In this document: piece after piece, positions 43,030-53,483 of the stretch
How positions within the stretch are numbered: the first letter of the stretch is position 1
Layout: every line of letters starts with the position of its first letter
Assembly: GCF_905171775.1 (NCBI RefSeq)
Contig: NC_053501.1
Span: 75,387,134 to 75,451,133 of the forward strand
Reading direction: 5' to 3'
DNA: 64,000 nt
Source: Rana temporaria
Taxonomy: Eukaryota; Chordata; Amphibia; Anura; Ranidae
Notes under the pieces: generated by a model
Told to the model about the DNA's origin: nothing
The model's input: only the letters and a program-made list of their open reading frames with translations
Databases searched by the model: none
Position numbers and translations under genes: made by a program

Positions 43030-46000
43030 CAGACAATATTGTGCGGTTGCAAATGTGTCAGTGAGTGTCAGGTTGCTGGGACGATATTGTGTGGTTGCAG
43101 GGGCCTTGAGTATGAAGGTTTGTTTTGAGACGGCATTGCGTGTTTGCAAGGGTCTCAGTCTGGTTTGCTGAGACGATATTGCGTGGTTGCAAAGGTCTTG
43201 ATGATTATGAGGTTTGTTTTGAGATGGCATTGTGTGGTTGCCAAGACTTTGTATGGCTGCAAAGGTCTGAACGGGTGTCAGGTTGCTGAGATGAGATTGT
43301 GTGGTTGCAAAGGTCTAGACGGGTGTGAGGTAGCTGAGATGATATTACATTTAGCAAGGGTCTCAAATGAGTGTCAAGTTGCTGAGACAATATTTCCCTT
43401 TATTTTAATTTTTTATGAAAACGACTGTGAATGAAACGCTGGTAAACATGAGTTACCGCATCTGGCAGTGTTTACAAGCTGTTACAGGCATTGGCGTTTC
43501 GAATGCGTTTCGAATGCCTCTGAACATCCGTCTGAACCCATTTTTTTTTTACCAACAGCAGTGTACATGAGGCCAAAGATGATTTGTCTGGCTGCAAGGG
43601 TCTCAATGAATGCCAGGTTGCTCAAGACAGTATTGCGTGGTTGCAAGGGTCTCGATGAGTGTGGCGCTGCTGAGACGATATTGTGTTTGCAAGGGACTCA
43701 ACAATGGTGTGAGGCTGCTAAGACGGTATTCCGTGGTTGCAAGGGCCTTGATGAGTGTGGGGCTGCTGAGACGGTATTGCGTTTGCAAGGGTCTGAACTA
43801 TGGTGTAAGGCTGCTGAGACGGTATTGCGTTTGCAAGGGTCTCAACAATGGTGTGAGGCTGCTGAGACGGTATTCCGTGGTTGCAAGGGCCTTGATGAGT
43901 GTGGGGCTGCTGAGACGGTATTGTGTTTGCAAGGGTCTGAACTATGGTGTAAGGCTGCTGAGATGGTATTGTGTGGTTGCAAGGGTCTCGATGAGTGTGG
44001 GGCTGCTGAGACGGTATTGCGTTTGCAAGGGTCTTCATGAGTGTAGGGCTGCTGAGATGGTATTGCGTTTGCATGGGTCTCAACAATGGTGTGAGGCTAC
44101 TGAGATGGTATTGCATGGTTGCAAGAGTCTTGATGAGTGTAGGGCTGCTGAGACGGTATTGCGTTTGGAAGGGTCTCAACAAGGGTGTCAGGCTGCAGAG
44201 ACGAATTTTGCGTGCTTTCCAAGAGTCTCCATGAGTGTGGGGCTGCTGAGACGGTATTGCGTTTGCAAGGGTCTTAACCTCCCTAGCGGTAACCCCGAGC
44301 GTGACTCGGGGTGGGTTTTTCTTGCTGCGATCGGTATCCCCGAGTCGCGCTCGGGGTAGACATGCAGAGCCTGCAGTGTGCGCTGGCTTACCTTCTCCTG
44401 GATCCAGCTATGTCACCACGCTGTGTGAGCGAGCGGGACCTCGCTCGATTCACACAGTGTCCCCGTGTGCCGCCGATCTCCGTTCCCTGCGACGTTACGA
44501 CGCACGGGAGCGGAGATCGGTGCCAAATTAAAAAAAGTAAACAAACACATTACATACAGTATACTGTAATCTTATAGATTACAGTAATTGATGTAAAAAA
44601 AACACACCCCCTTGTCCCTGGTGGTCTGCCCAGTGCCCTGCATGTCATTTTATATAAAAAACCTTTTTTTCTGCATGAAAACTGTAGATTGTCCATAGCA
44701 ACCAAAAGTGTCTTTTTATGTCAAAAATGGTTTTAGATCAGCTAGAAAACAGCGATAATAAATTATAATCACTTGCAGAATTGTGCGATAGCGATTTGCG
44801 GGGAAATTCGTCATAAAAAAAAAAAAATAATGACAGCAACAATTCTGCAACTGAGAAAATTTCAGTGATTTTGAGTTGATTACATTATTGAATAATTTTT
44901 ATTTTAATTATATTATTACTTTCTATAATTATTTATAATTATTTATTATATTATAATTTAAAATTTTGTTTTTAAAAAAATGTCATACCCGAGATGCCTA
45001 TTAGATTCTTGTTTGGTCAGATTTAAGTGAGTTATTCCTAAAAATCACAGGCCTACAGTATAAAACACCAAATTTCCTTGCAAATAATTGTACCGCTTTC
45101 AGCATGTTTTTTCAGACAGAATCATACCGCCAGGGAGGTTAACAAGGGTGTCAGGCTGCTGAGACAATTGTGTGCTTGCAAGAGTCTCCATGAGTGTGGG
45201 GCTGCTGAGACGGTATTGCGTTTGCAAGGGTCTTAACAAGGGTGTCAGGCTGCTAAGACAATTTTGTGTGCTTGCAAGAGTCTCCATGAGTGTGGGGCTG
45301 CTAAAACGGTATTGCATTTGCAAGGGTCTGAACTATGGTGTGAGGCTGCTGAGACGGTATTCCGTGGTTGCAAGGGCCTTGATGAGTGTGGGGCTGCTGA
45401 GACGGTATTGCGTTTGCAAGGGTCTGAACTATGGTGTAAGGCTGCTGAGACAGTATTGCGTGGTTGCAAGGGTCTCGATGAGTGTGGGGCTGCTGAGACG
45501 GTATTGCGTTTGCAAGGGTCTCAACAATGGTGTGAGGCTGCTGAGTTGGTATTCCGTGGTTGCAAGGGCCTTGATGAGTGTGGGGCTGCTGAGACGGTAT
45601 TGCGTTTGCAAGGGTCTGAACTATGGTGTAAGGCTGCTGAGACGGTATTGCGTGGTTGCAAGGGTCTCGATGAGTGTGGGGCTGCTGAGACGGTATTGCG
45701 TTTGCAAGGGTCTCAACAATGGTGTGAGGCTGCTGAGACGGTATTGCGTGGTTGCAAGGGTCTTGATGAGTGTAGGGCTGCTGAGATGGTATTGCGTTTG
45801 CAAGGGTCTCAACAATGGTGTGAGGCTACTGAGATGGTATTGCGTGGTTGCAAGAGTCTTGATGAGTGTAGGGCTGCTGAGACGATATTGCGTTTGCAAG
45901 GGTCTCAACAAGGGTGTCAGGCTGCAGAGACGAATTTTGCGTGCTTTCCAAGAGTCTCCATGAGTGTGGGGCTGCTGAGACGGTATTGCGTTTGCAAGGG

Positions 46001-46650
46001 TCTTAACAAGGGTGTCAGGCTGCTGAGACAATTGTGTGCTTGCAAGAGTCTCCATGAGTGTGGGGCTGCTGAGACGGTATTGCGTTTGCAAGGGTCTCAA
46101 CAAGGGTGTCAGGCTGCGGAGACAAATTTTGCATCGTTGCAACGGTCTCAACAGGTGTCAGGTTGCGGGGCTCAGATTGTGTGGTGGCAATTTTTTTTTT
46201 CTGCACTTTTATATTTCTTTTTGCGTTTTTTTTTTTTTTTTGCGTTTTTTTTTTTTAGATTTTTTTTTTTTTTTTGTAAGGGTCATGTGTTGCAAGGGTC
46301 TTAACAAGGGTGTCAGGCTGCTGAGATGATTTTGTGTGGTTGCAAGAGTCTCGATGAGTGTGGGGCTGCTGAGACGGTATTGCGTTTGCAAGGGTCTCAA
46401 CAAGGGTGTCAGGCTGTGGAGACGAATTTTGCGTCGTTGCAACGGTCTCAACAGGTGTCAGGTTGCTGAGCTGAGATTACGTGGCGGCAATAGTTTTTTT
46501 TTTTGTTTTTTTTTGCGTTTTATATATTTTTTTCCTTTTTTTTTTTTTTTGCATTTTGTAAGGGTCATGTGTTGCAAGGGTCTCAGCAAGGGTATCAGAC
46601 TGCTGAGATGATTTGCATGGTTGCAAGGTCTCAATCAATAAGAATTGGGT
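43030..46650. repeat. Large minisatellite, about 96-bp dimeric unit
   Basis: Two related monomers of about 46 and 50 bp alternate: GGGTCTCGATGAGTGTGGGG with CTGCTGAGACGGTATTGCGT, and GGGTCTCAACAATGGTGTGA with the same second half followed by GGTTGCAA. The array is ragged at 43030-43440 and regular from 43590 to 46110. It ends in two units with T-rich inserts (46195-46275 and 46495-46550). The dimer is a multiple of three, so long frames stay open (to 346 codons) on both strands; I read these as artefacts. The array is interrupted by the element at 44278-45138. Confidence 0.9.
44278..45138. mobile_element. TTAA-flanked element (CCTCCCTAGCGG terminus)
   Basis: The ends CCTCCCTAGCGGTAACCCC and ACCGCCAGGGAGG are inverted repeats with TTAA on both sides (44274-44277 and 45139-45142). 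The tandem array supplies empty sites reading GTCTTAACAAGGGTGTCAGG, which confirms a TTAA target duplication. CC-starting termini and TTAA fit piggyBac-type mobilisation. No transposase. Confidence 0.9.
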
Positions 46651-46732
46651 TACTGAGAAAGGATAGAAACACCTGGTTTGTTTGTACCTTAAGCAAGCCG
46701 TATAAGGTAGAAGGACAACGCCTGTTTGAATC

Positions 46733-47260
46733 GTAGGTTCCGCAGGGGCCACTAATGAATGATATGGGGGACAACGAATGGTAGCAAATTGATAAGACAT
46801 AAAGAATGTAATAACAAATCTTACTTGCGACAGTGGGCCATGCGAGTGAGTTTGCGGCGGACTGTGGCTGGAGTGAAACATGTCGGGAACGTGTAGCGTG
46901 ATGCCGTGCACGGGGCAAAACAACAAGGTTTGGTGTAGAAAATAGAACACGAGAAGTGCGTATCAATGCTTTGTAAGCTCCACTGTGGGAACCAAACATA
47001 TGGTACAGGTGACACCATGAGTGGCCACGAATTTGACATGACAAACAAGCTAACGAATCCTACCTGGGACAGTGAACGTGCAACTGGGTTTGCTTTGGAC
47101 TGGAGTGGATGTGCAACACATCCCAAGAGTGTGGTGTGGCGCCATGCATGACACACAGGCAATAACTTTGGTAAATAAATGAGAGAGAAGAGCCGTGTAC
47201 AAGCAATTCGTAAGTTCCGCTGCGGGAACTAAAACACACGACATGGGGGAAACAATGAAT
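46733..47260. repeat. Tandem array, about 236-bp unit, 2.2 copies
   Basis: The segments GTAGGTTCCGCAGGGGCCAC (46733), GTAAGCTCCACTGTGGGAAC (46970) and GTAAGTTCCGCTGCGGGAAC (47209) start diverged copies that share downstream ATGACACCATGA-like and AACGAATC..ACTTG motifs. They lie between A1 and the minisatellite. Confidence 0.7.
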
Positions 47261-47779
47261 GACAACGGTAGAAAGTATGCAATGTATCTGATACAAAATG
47301 GTTGTAAAATGCATGAAATGAATCCGATACGAATTGATAGTAAGGAGTATTGAACGAATCTGATACGAATTGGTTGTAGAGTGTATGCTACCCCTTGCTT
47401 TGAAACCGAACACCTACCAACCACCCATCCCCCCAGGCTAATCAAGTGCAGACAAGGCACCATGTGAGTCCAATTACCACCTCAATCTGCCAAAGAACCC
47501 ATACAAACACATGTCAATCTCCAAATGGATTTACAAATGAATCGTATGTTTGGCAGAAGGAAGTTACAAATGTACTACACCTGAGCCAAAATGCCAAATG
47601 ATGTTGAAACATGAGCAAAAGTAACTCAGAGGCAGATTTTTTCCCAAAAGGGATGCAGGATAGGAAGCATAACGAATTGCAAGATTGCACAAGATACGAA
47701 AAGGTTTGAATCCTACCTGCGAAGTAAGCGAGAACCGCCGGCGAAGACCATGAAGGGAGAAGCCGCAAAGCGCTTGCGA
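47261..47779. other. Ngaro-like leader region, no gene recognised
   Basis: Sequence between the arrays and A1 with GAATCTGATACGAATTG repeated three times at 47285-47375. No RT or gag-like domain could be read in any frame. Confidence 0.5.
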
Positions 47780-47951
47780 TGTCGAATGCGATTGAATGCG
47801 CAGACTCACGGACATGAGGTGAGCTGGGAAGAGTCGGCCCAGTGACGTGTAGTACCGCACACTGAACCGACAAAGAGCATGTGTGAGTGGGCTGCTTAAA
47901 TACCCTCCAGGCTCCTCCCATAAACTCAGGCGACCATACTGGCCTTCTTAT
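47780..47951 (-). repeat. A1 split direct repeat (172 bp)
   Basis: Upstream end of the Ngaro-like element on the minus strand; near-identical to 40885-41056. Confidence 0.9.
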
Positions 47952-48040
47952 ATACCTTTTGTTTCATTCTCAAAGGGGAGAAAAGACTCTGGAAATATGA
48001 GGACACCAGGAACCCCACACCTTAGAAAGAAGGGGAACTG

Positions 48041-48319
48041 ATGATGACACCACAACCTGAGAATGTGGAAGGAGGAGAGGTGGAAAATGTTGGTGAAATA
48101 GTGACCACAACAGGTCAGTATCAGACACCACAGCTTCAGGTAATAGATGCATGTCTGCATATTTATAATACATGGTGTGTATTTTTTATTTTAGGTGATG
48201 TGGATGAAGAATCTCGTTTCACCACTGCAAGTGCACACATCCTCATCCAGGACATAATGGTGTGCAATCGGGAATTAGACTTGATCAAGCAAAAATTAAT
48301 TATATTGAACAAAAAATGA
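48041..48319 (+). pseudogene. 3' exons of a Harbinger Myb-like gene (remnant)
   Basis: An exon ending ACAACAG at 48113 is followed by a GTCAGTATCA donor and an 81-bp intron ending TTTTATTTTAG (48194). The next exon reads ESRFTTASAHILIQDIMVCN and NRELDLIKQK and stops at 48319. The junction and following exon parallel those of the intact gene at 63788/63882, where the exon reads FSRASAAIIIQQVMECSTEM: same intron position, same phase and a clear protein match. The N-terminal Myb exon is missing; the left edge meets the A1 repeat. Confidence 0.72.
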
Positions 48320-48433
48320 AGAACATGATTGATGTTTTAGGCAGAATTTAAATCACCAAAAAATGCAAAAAAAAATGTGTCTAAAATTTTTTACCAGCAT
48401 TTTAAAAGCCAAATTTTGAAGATGCACACAGTG

Positions 48434-49014
48434 GGCCAGATTCAGGTACATTGGGCGTATCTCTGCGGCGGCGTAACGTATCCGATTTACGTTACGCCAC
48501 CGCAAGTTTTTCAGGCAAGTGCTTTATTCACAAAGCACTTGCCTGTAAAGTTGCGGCGGCGTAGCGTAAATCACCCGGCGGAATTCAAATTCGGCGGGTA
48601 AGGGGCGTGTATCATTTAAATGAAGCACGTCCCTGCGCCGAACGAACTGCGCATGCGCCGTCCGTAAAAAATCCCAGTGTGCATTGCTCCAAATGACGTC
48701 GCAAGGACGTCATTGGTTTCGAAGTGAACGTAAATGACGTCCAGCCCCATTCACGGACGACTTACGCAAACAACGTAACTTTTAAAAATTTCGATGTGGG
48801 AACGACGGCCATACTTAACATTGGCTGCGCCTCATATAGCAGGGGCAACTTTACGCCTGGAAAAGCCTAACGTAAACGTCGTAACTTTACTGCATCGGCC
48901 GCACGTACGTTCGGGAATTCGCGTATCTAGCTAATTTTCATACTCGACGTGGAAATCTACGGAAGCGCCACCTAGCGGCACTGCGTCGTCGTAAGTCCTT
49001 TGAGAATCTGGGCC
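48434..49014. mobile_element. CpG-rich MITE, GGCCAGATTC family, copy 2
   Basis: The ends GGCCAGATTCAGG and TTTGAGAATCTGGGCC are bracketed by AGTG (48430-48433 and 49015-49018). Long shared stretches with 35133-35864 include CAAATGACGTCGCAAGGACG. It inserted in the 3' flank of the Myb-like remnant. Confidence 0.85.
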
Positions 49015-49018
49015 AGTG

Positions 49019-49396
49019 TGTCAATGTGTGCTATCTGCCATCAGGGGATATCAATGTACCCGTTTTGTGGATGCAACCCCTTCCTCGCAACTCAAGTAGG
49101 TGAGAGGAAGGGGTTGCACCCCCAAAAAATGTCCATTGATCCCCCATGATGGGAGATAGCACACGTTGACATTAGGCATGGGATCAGGAGGGAAATTCCC
49201 ATTTTGACTCCCAATTTGTATGCATCTTCAAAATTTGGATTTTACAGGGGTGACATCACCCCATCTGATGAAGACAAGATCAACACATTTTGTCTGATAT
49301 TGCCTTCAGTTTTTCTAGGTTGAACTTTATAAGTTCCAGACTTGTGTATGTTATGGTTTGAAACATGCCTGTTAAAAAACAAAAAATCAAACTTTA
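49019..49396. other. No gene; one short hairpin
   Basis: This may be 3' flank of the broken Myb-like gene. TGCAACCCCTTCCTCGCAAC at 49071 pairs with GAGGAAGGGGTTGCA near 49125. An AATAAA on the minus strand near 49396 has no gene attached that I can see. Confidence 0.4.
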
Positions 49397-49608
49397 TTAA
49401 TCGCTTCCCTACCGCACTATTGTAATATGACGTCTGTAGGAAACCTTTGTCCCCCCAGTCTGCCGTCATGGCACCTGATGCACGTACCCGGCGGCCGCGA
49501 TGTCCGCCAGGCCCCCACGATTGCCCGTAAACACACAGATCCATGTCCTGCCGGAGGAGAGGAGACAGATGTGTGTTCCCAGTACAGAGGAACAAAGATC
49601 AGTCTCAT

Positions 49609-49756
49609 ACCCTTGTGAGTCCCCTCCAACTACAGTTAGAATCACTCAATAGGGAACATATTAGAATGAAAGGGGTAGCATCCCCTTGTGAGTCCCCTCC
49701 AACTACAGTTAGAATCACTCAATAGGGAACATATTAGAATAAAAGGGGTAGTGCTG
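49609..49756. repeat. 73-bp direct duplication at the edge of the palindrome
   Basis: CCTTGTGAGTCCCCTCCAAC to CATATTAGAAT.AAAGGGGTA occurs at 49611 and again at 49684. Its GGGAACATATTA end reappears at 51244-51255 beyond the palindrome, so this looks like target sequence duplicated with the insertion. Confidence 0.85.
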
Positions 49757-51135
49757 CGCTGTGAGTGGGGGATGGAGTAACGTGCAGAGGAAGTATGGCA
49801 AAAACCTTATATATGGAAAAATAAATTCTGACTAATGATCATAAATAGCAAAAGTAAAGAATGATACTGGTATACCATAACAAACAAAATTCAAACTAAA
49901 CGTGCTATAGTGCAGCCAAGGCTAGCTGACAGAATGTGAAGTAATAAAAAGTGACAGTGCTAGTGTCATAAAGTGAGATAAATTAGTAGCAAATGTACTG
50001 ATACAGAATAAGTGTACAACCTGCAAAATACAACACACAACAGTGACTAAAATAAATAAATGTCCATGCAGCAGATAACTGTAAAAATTACAGCAGGAAA
50101 AATCCAAAGTATAAGTGCTGGTGTAGATGCCAAAGTGCCGTGAAAGAAGGGGTTGATTTCCGGTGTTTTATTGTTTGAAAAAAAGGGGTTTATTCAAACA
50201 AAATAAAACACTAGGTACTCACATTGTTGTGATAAAAACAGGCATATAAAAACAGGGCGTTCGCCGACGTCACCTCCGGTACCTCTTGGTGGACTCTTTG
50301 ATGCACTTGTACGCGTATTCTTCACTTCTCGTGACTCCTGAAGAAGTCACGAGAAGTGACGAATACACGTACGAGTGTATCAAAGAGTCCACCAAGAGGT
50401 ACCGGAGGTGACGTCGGGGAACGCCCTGTTTTTATATGCCTGTTTTTATCACAACAATGTGAGTACCTAGTGTTTTATTTTGTTTGCATAAACCCCTTTT
50501 TTTCAAACAATACTGCACTATTGGCACTTTTATCTCCCTGGGTGCGAGTCACTGTCACTGTCTGGACGTGACTACCGAGAGGGATCTACCTTTTCCAATT
50601 ACAGTCCATTTGGATGACACCCTATGTGGATATGACCAGAAAAGTATACCTGGGTTTTTATGCTGTTACCTTACATCCTCATCCTCACTTACTCTGAAGA
50701 AAAACCCCTGGAAATCAACCCCTTCTTTCACGGCACTTTGGCATCTACACCAGCACTTATACTTTGGATTTTTCCTGCTGTAATTTTTACAGTTATCTGC
50801 TGCATGGACATTTATTTATTTTAGTCACTGTTGTGTGTTGTATTTTGCACGTTGTAAACTTATTCTATATCAGTACATTTGCTACTAATTTATCTCACTT
50901 TATGACACTAGCACTGTCACTTTTTATTACTTCACATTCTGTCAGCTAGCCTTGGCTGCACTATAGCACGTTTAGTTTGAATTTTGTTTGTTATGGTATA
51001 CCAGTATCATTCTTTACTTTTGCTATTTATGATCATTAGTCAGAATTTATTTTTCCATATATAAGGTTTTTTGCCATACTTCCTCTGCACGTTACTCCAT
51101 CCCCCACTCACAGCGCAGCACTACCCCTTTTATTC
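49737..51135. repeat. 1.4-kb palindromic (foldback) element
   Basis: The ends GAATAAAAGGGGTAGTGC and GCACTACCCCTTTTATTC are exact complements, and the arms match with few differences up to a centre near 50340 (CTTCTCGTGACTCCTGAAGA reading into AGTCACGAGAAG). The right arm holds about 200 extra bases (50507-50720) absent from the left. Frames such as 49922-50107 minus and 50764-50949 plus are the same sequence seen from both arms; they are not genes. Confidence 0.9.
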
Positions 51136-51836
51136 TACATTTGTTTCTGGTTTGATACACCATTCAGTGCAGCAGCTGTACCCCTTTCTTTTTTCCCCCT
51201 CCCCCACTCTTGTGGTAAGCGCGGTAATACTCACCCCATCACAGGGAACATATTAACCCCTTGATCGCCCCCTAGTGTTAAGCACGGATCGCTGTATAAA
51301 TGTGAATGGTCCCAAAAGAGCATCAAAAGTGTCCGATGTGTCCGCTGCAATGTCGCAGTCATGATAAAAACTGCATATCGCCGCCATTACTAGAAAAAAA
51401 AAAAACAATAAAAATGCCATAAATCTAGCCCCTATTTTGTAGATGCTATAACTTTGGCGCAACCAATCGATATACAATTATTGCGATTTTTTTTTTTTTA
51501 CCAAAAATATGTAGAAGAATACATATTGGCCTAAACTGAGGATTTTTTTTTTATACATATATATATATATATTTTGGGAATATTTATTATAGCAAAAAGT
51601 AAAAAATATTGTGTTTTTTTCAAAATTGTTGCTCTTTATTTGTTTATAGCGCAAAAAATAAAAAAACAGAGGTGATCAAAAGAAAGCTCTATTTGTGGGG
51701 GAAAAAAATGATAAAAATTTAAATGGGTATAGGGTAGCATGACCGCGCAATTGTCATTCAAAATGTAACAGCGCTAAAAGCTGAAAATTGGTCTGGGCAG
51801 GAAGGGGGTGAAAATGCCCTGTATGGAAGTGGCTAA

Positions 51837-52354
51837 ACAAAACCACCTCTCTGGAACCGTCTGGAAAACTCAGTCTGGGCAAAGACTCCACCATCCGACA
51901 TCCGGCCATTCTTCCCCACGTCTACATATAAAAACTCATATGTCACAGTTGGGAAAGTCCCACCGCTCAGCAAATTGGGAAGCCACAGTCTGCCTTTCCG
52001 GTGGCATTGAAGGAAACTGTGGAGTTAAACCAGAAAAAAATAGTCCTTTTACACATTACATTACAAGCAGATTAGACACAAACATTCTTGGCCAACATCA
52101 GTATAACATTTATTTTAAGGAGTATTTAAAGACAAAAATATAAGGTCCACCTATCAGATTCCTCACCCCCTCTGATAGCCTATTGTAAAAAAAAATAGGG
52201 TGGGGGGAGGGTTCTAAATGAGTTTGGGACCCCCCAAAAAAAGCCTCTGAATTTAAGGACAACAATAACATTTGTAGACATTTAGGGGTGTTTAGGGTAA
52301 AGCACTACAATGGAGCTGACAAAATTCACTCATTCATTCACTAGGCTATGTGGG
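51837..52354. other. No gene recognised
   Basis: An open frame of 111 codons reaching 52143 lacks any recognisable domain. The rest is unassigned. Confidence 0.4.
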
Positions 52355-52362
52355 CCTATGAT

Positions 52363-52762
52363 CAGGGCCGGTGCTACCACTAGGAAACTAGGTAGCCACC
52401 TAGGGCACACTGCTGCCTATGGTGCCCAGCCACTGATGTTCCTTGTCTCTTCTCTCTGTGGTAAGCAACTAAGTCTCAGCATCAGCAGGCAGCCCGTTCA
52501 CACATAGTGTCAGAGGCACAGCAGCAGGGGAGGACTGTGTCTGTGTCCCGACTCCCGAATGAATGGAAGTAAGCAAACATTCATTGATGGGCACTGGTGA
52601 GGCTCCATTTGATGGCGCTGGTGAGGCTGCATTTGATGGGCGCTTCATTAAAAAGGTGGGGTATACATGAGCAGGGCAAAGGGGGTGAAATCAGGGGTGG
52701 AGCCAAGGGGGCGGCAAAATGAGGTTTCGCCTAGGGTGTCAAAAATCCTTGCACCAGCCCTA
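52363..52762. mobile_element. hAT-type MITE with TSD CCTATGAT
   Basis: It starts CAGGGCCGGTGCTACCACTA and ends CCTTGCACCAGCCCTA (last base changed from the expected G). CCTATGAT is repeated at 52355-52362 and 52763-52770. Non-coding. Confidence 0.88.
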
Positions 52763-52770
52763 CCTATGAT

Positions 52771-53382
52771 AGCATGCTGGAGAGGTTAGTGAAGGCATAT
52801 ATGCATGTAGGCCAAAAAAGGAGCATTAAAAGCTTACAGCATGCATGGGGACAAAGGGGACATTCACAGCATATTACAAAACTATGGTAATGAAAACAAT
52901 TCCATACATTAGCATACATTAAATACATAGAATGTGATGTTAAAGGAGAAAACTTACTTTAATATAGTCCTTCTGCAGGACTTGTATGATGACAGAACAG
53001 GTCTCTGGAATTATGATCTCAGAGCCTGGGGGGGAGATGCCTGTCGGGGGAGATGCCTGTAAATTTAGAGTTCCACACAGCACGAACTCTATGACGATTA
53101 CGTAGCCGCAACATGGCTAGAAAATGGTCAGCTGTTCAGAATGAACTGAAGAACAGAAAGGCCTGCGAACAACGAGATGAAAATTAGAAACGAGCGGACA
53201 AGAACACACTGAAAACCAGATACGAACTGACTACACGCACTGAAAAACAGATACGAACCCACAAGCACCAACTGAACAGTAGTAACGGACTGAAAAGCAT
53301 GAAGGCTCTCACCAAATTTCAACTAACACGAGATTAGCAGAAGGAGTCTGAAGGATGGCAGACTGGGAATAGAATTTCTGTT
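52771..53382. other. No gene; degenerate GAAAAACAGATACGAAC-type repeats
   Basis: At 53150-53300 short phrases such as CTGAAAA.CAGATACGAAC recur two or three times. GGGGGAGATGCCTGT is duplicated near 53035. Otherwise unassigned. Confidence 0.45.
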
Positions 53383-53483
53383 TTATAGTGCCGTGTGACT
53401 GTGTGTATGCAACACAAGTTTGAGCCGAAATTCCGTCTGAAAAAAATCCACCGATTTCTTGTCGAATTTTACAATCGTGTGCA
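53383..53483. mobile_element. Short Harbinger-type MITE remnant
   Basis: GTGCCGTGTGACTGTGTGTA at the left and TTTTACAATCGTGTGCA followed by TTA at the right, with CCGAAATTCCG/GAATTTTAC internal similarity to 24125-24320. It abuts Tc1 copy C. Confidence 0.45.

Larger units (their letters stand above)
40683..47951 (-). mobile_element. Ngaro/DIRS-type tyrosine-recombinase retrotransposon with split direct repeats
   Basis: Minus-strand order: A1 (47951-47780), tandem arrays, RNase H remnant, tyrosine recombinase remnant, B1 (41179-41056), A2 (41056-40885), B2 (40806-40683). A copies are 172 bp with about two differences; B copies are 124 bp with one. This A1-ORFs-B1-A2-B2 layout is the hallmark of Ngaro and some DIRS elements, which replicate through a circular intermediate and integrate with a recombinase instead of an integrase. 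The RT is not recognisable; the place where it should lie is taken by the minisatellite. High A/B identity suggests fairly recent insertion despite the broken ORFs. Confidence 0.82.
49401..51832. mobile_element. TTAA-family element split by a 1.4-kb palindrome
   Basis: The left TCGCTTCCCTACCGC after TTAA (49397-49400) and right CCTGTATGGAAGTGG before CTAA frame a member of the CCACTT family in reverse orientation to 29112-30091. The conserved blocks AAGAAAGCTCTATTTGTG, CAATTATTGCGATTTTT and GATCGCTGTATAAATGTGAA are all present. The palindrome at 49737-51135 sits inside it. Confidence 0.75.

Noticed and set aside
45172..46304. Long Cys-rich open frames (up to 346 codons) on the plus strand
   Set aside because: They lie wholly in the 96-bp minisatellite; the period is a multiple of three, and equally long frames exist on the other strand and in a second plus frame.
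49922..50949. Two near-identical 61-codon ORFs on opposite strands
   Set aside because: They are the same sequence in the two arms of the palindrome, with no coding features.
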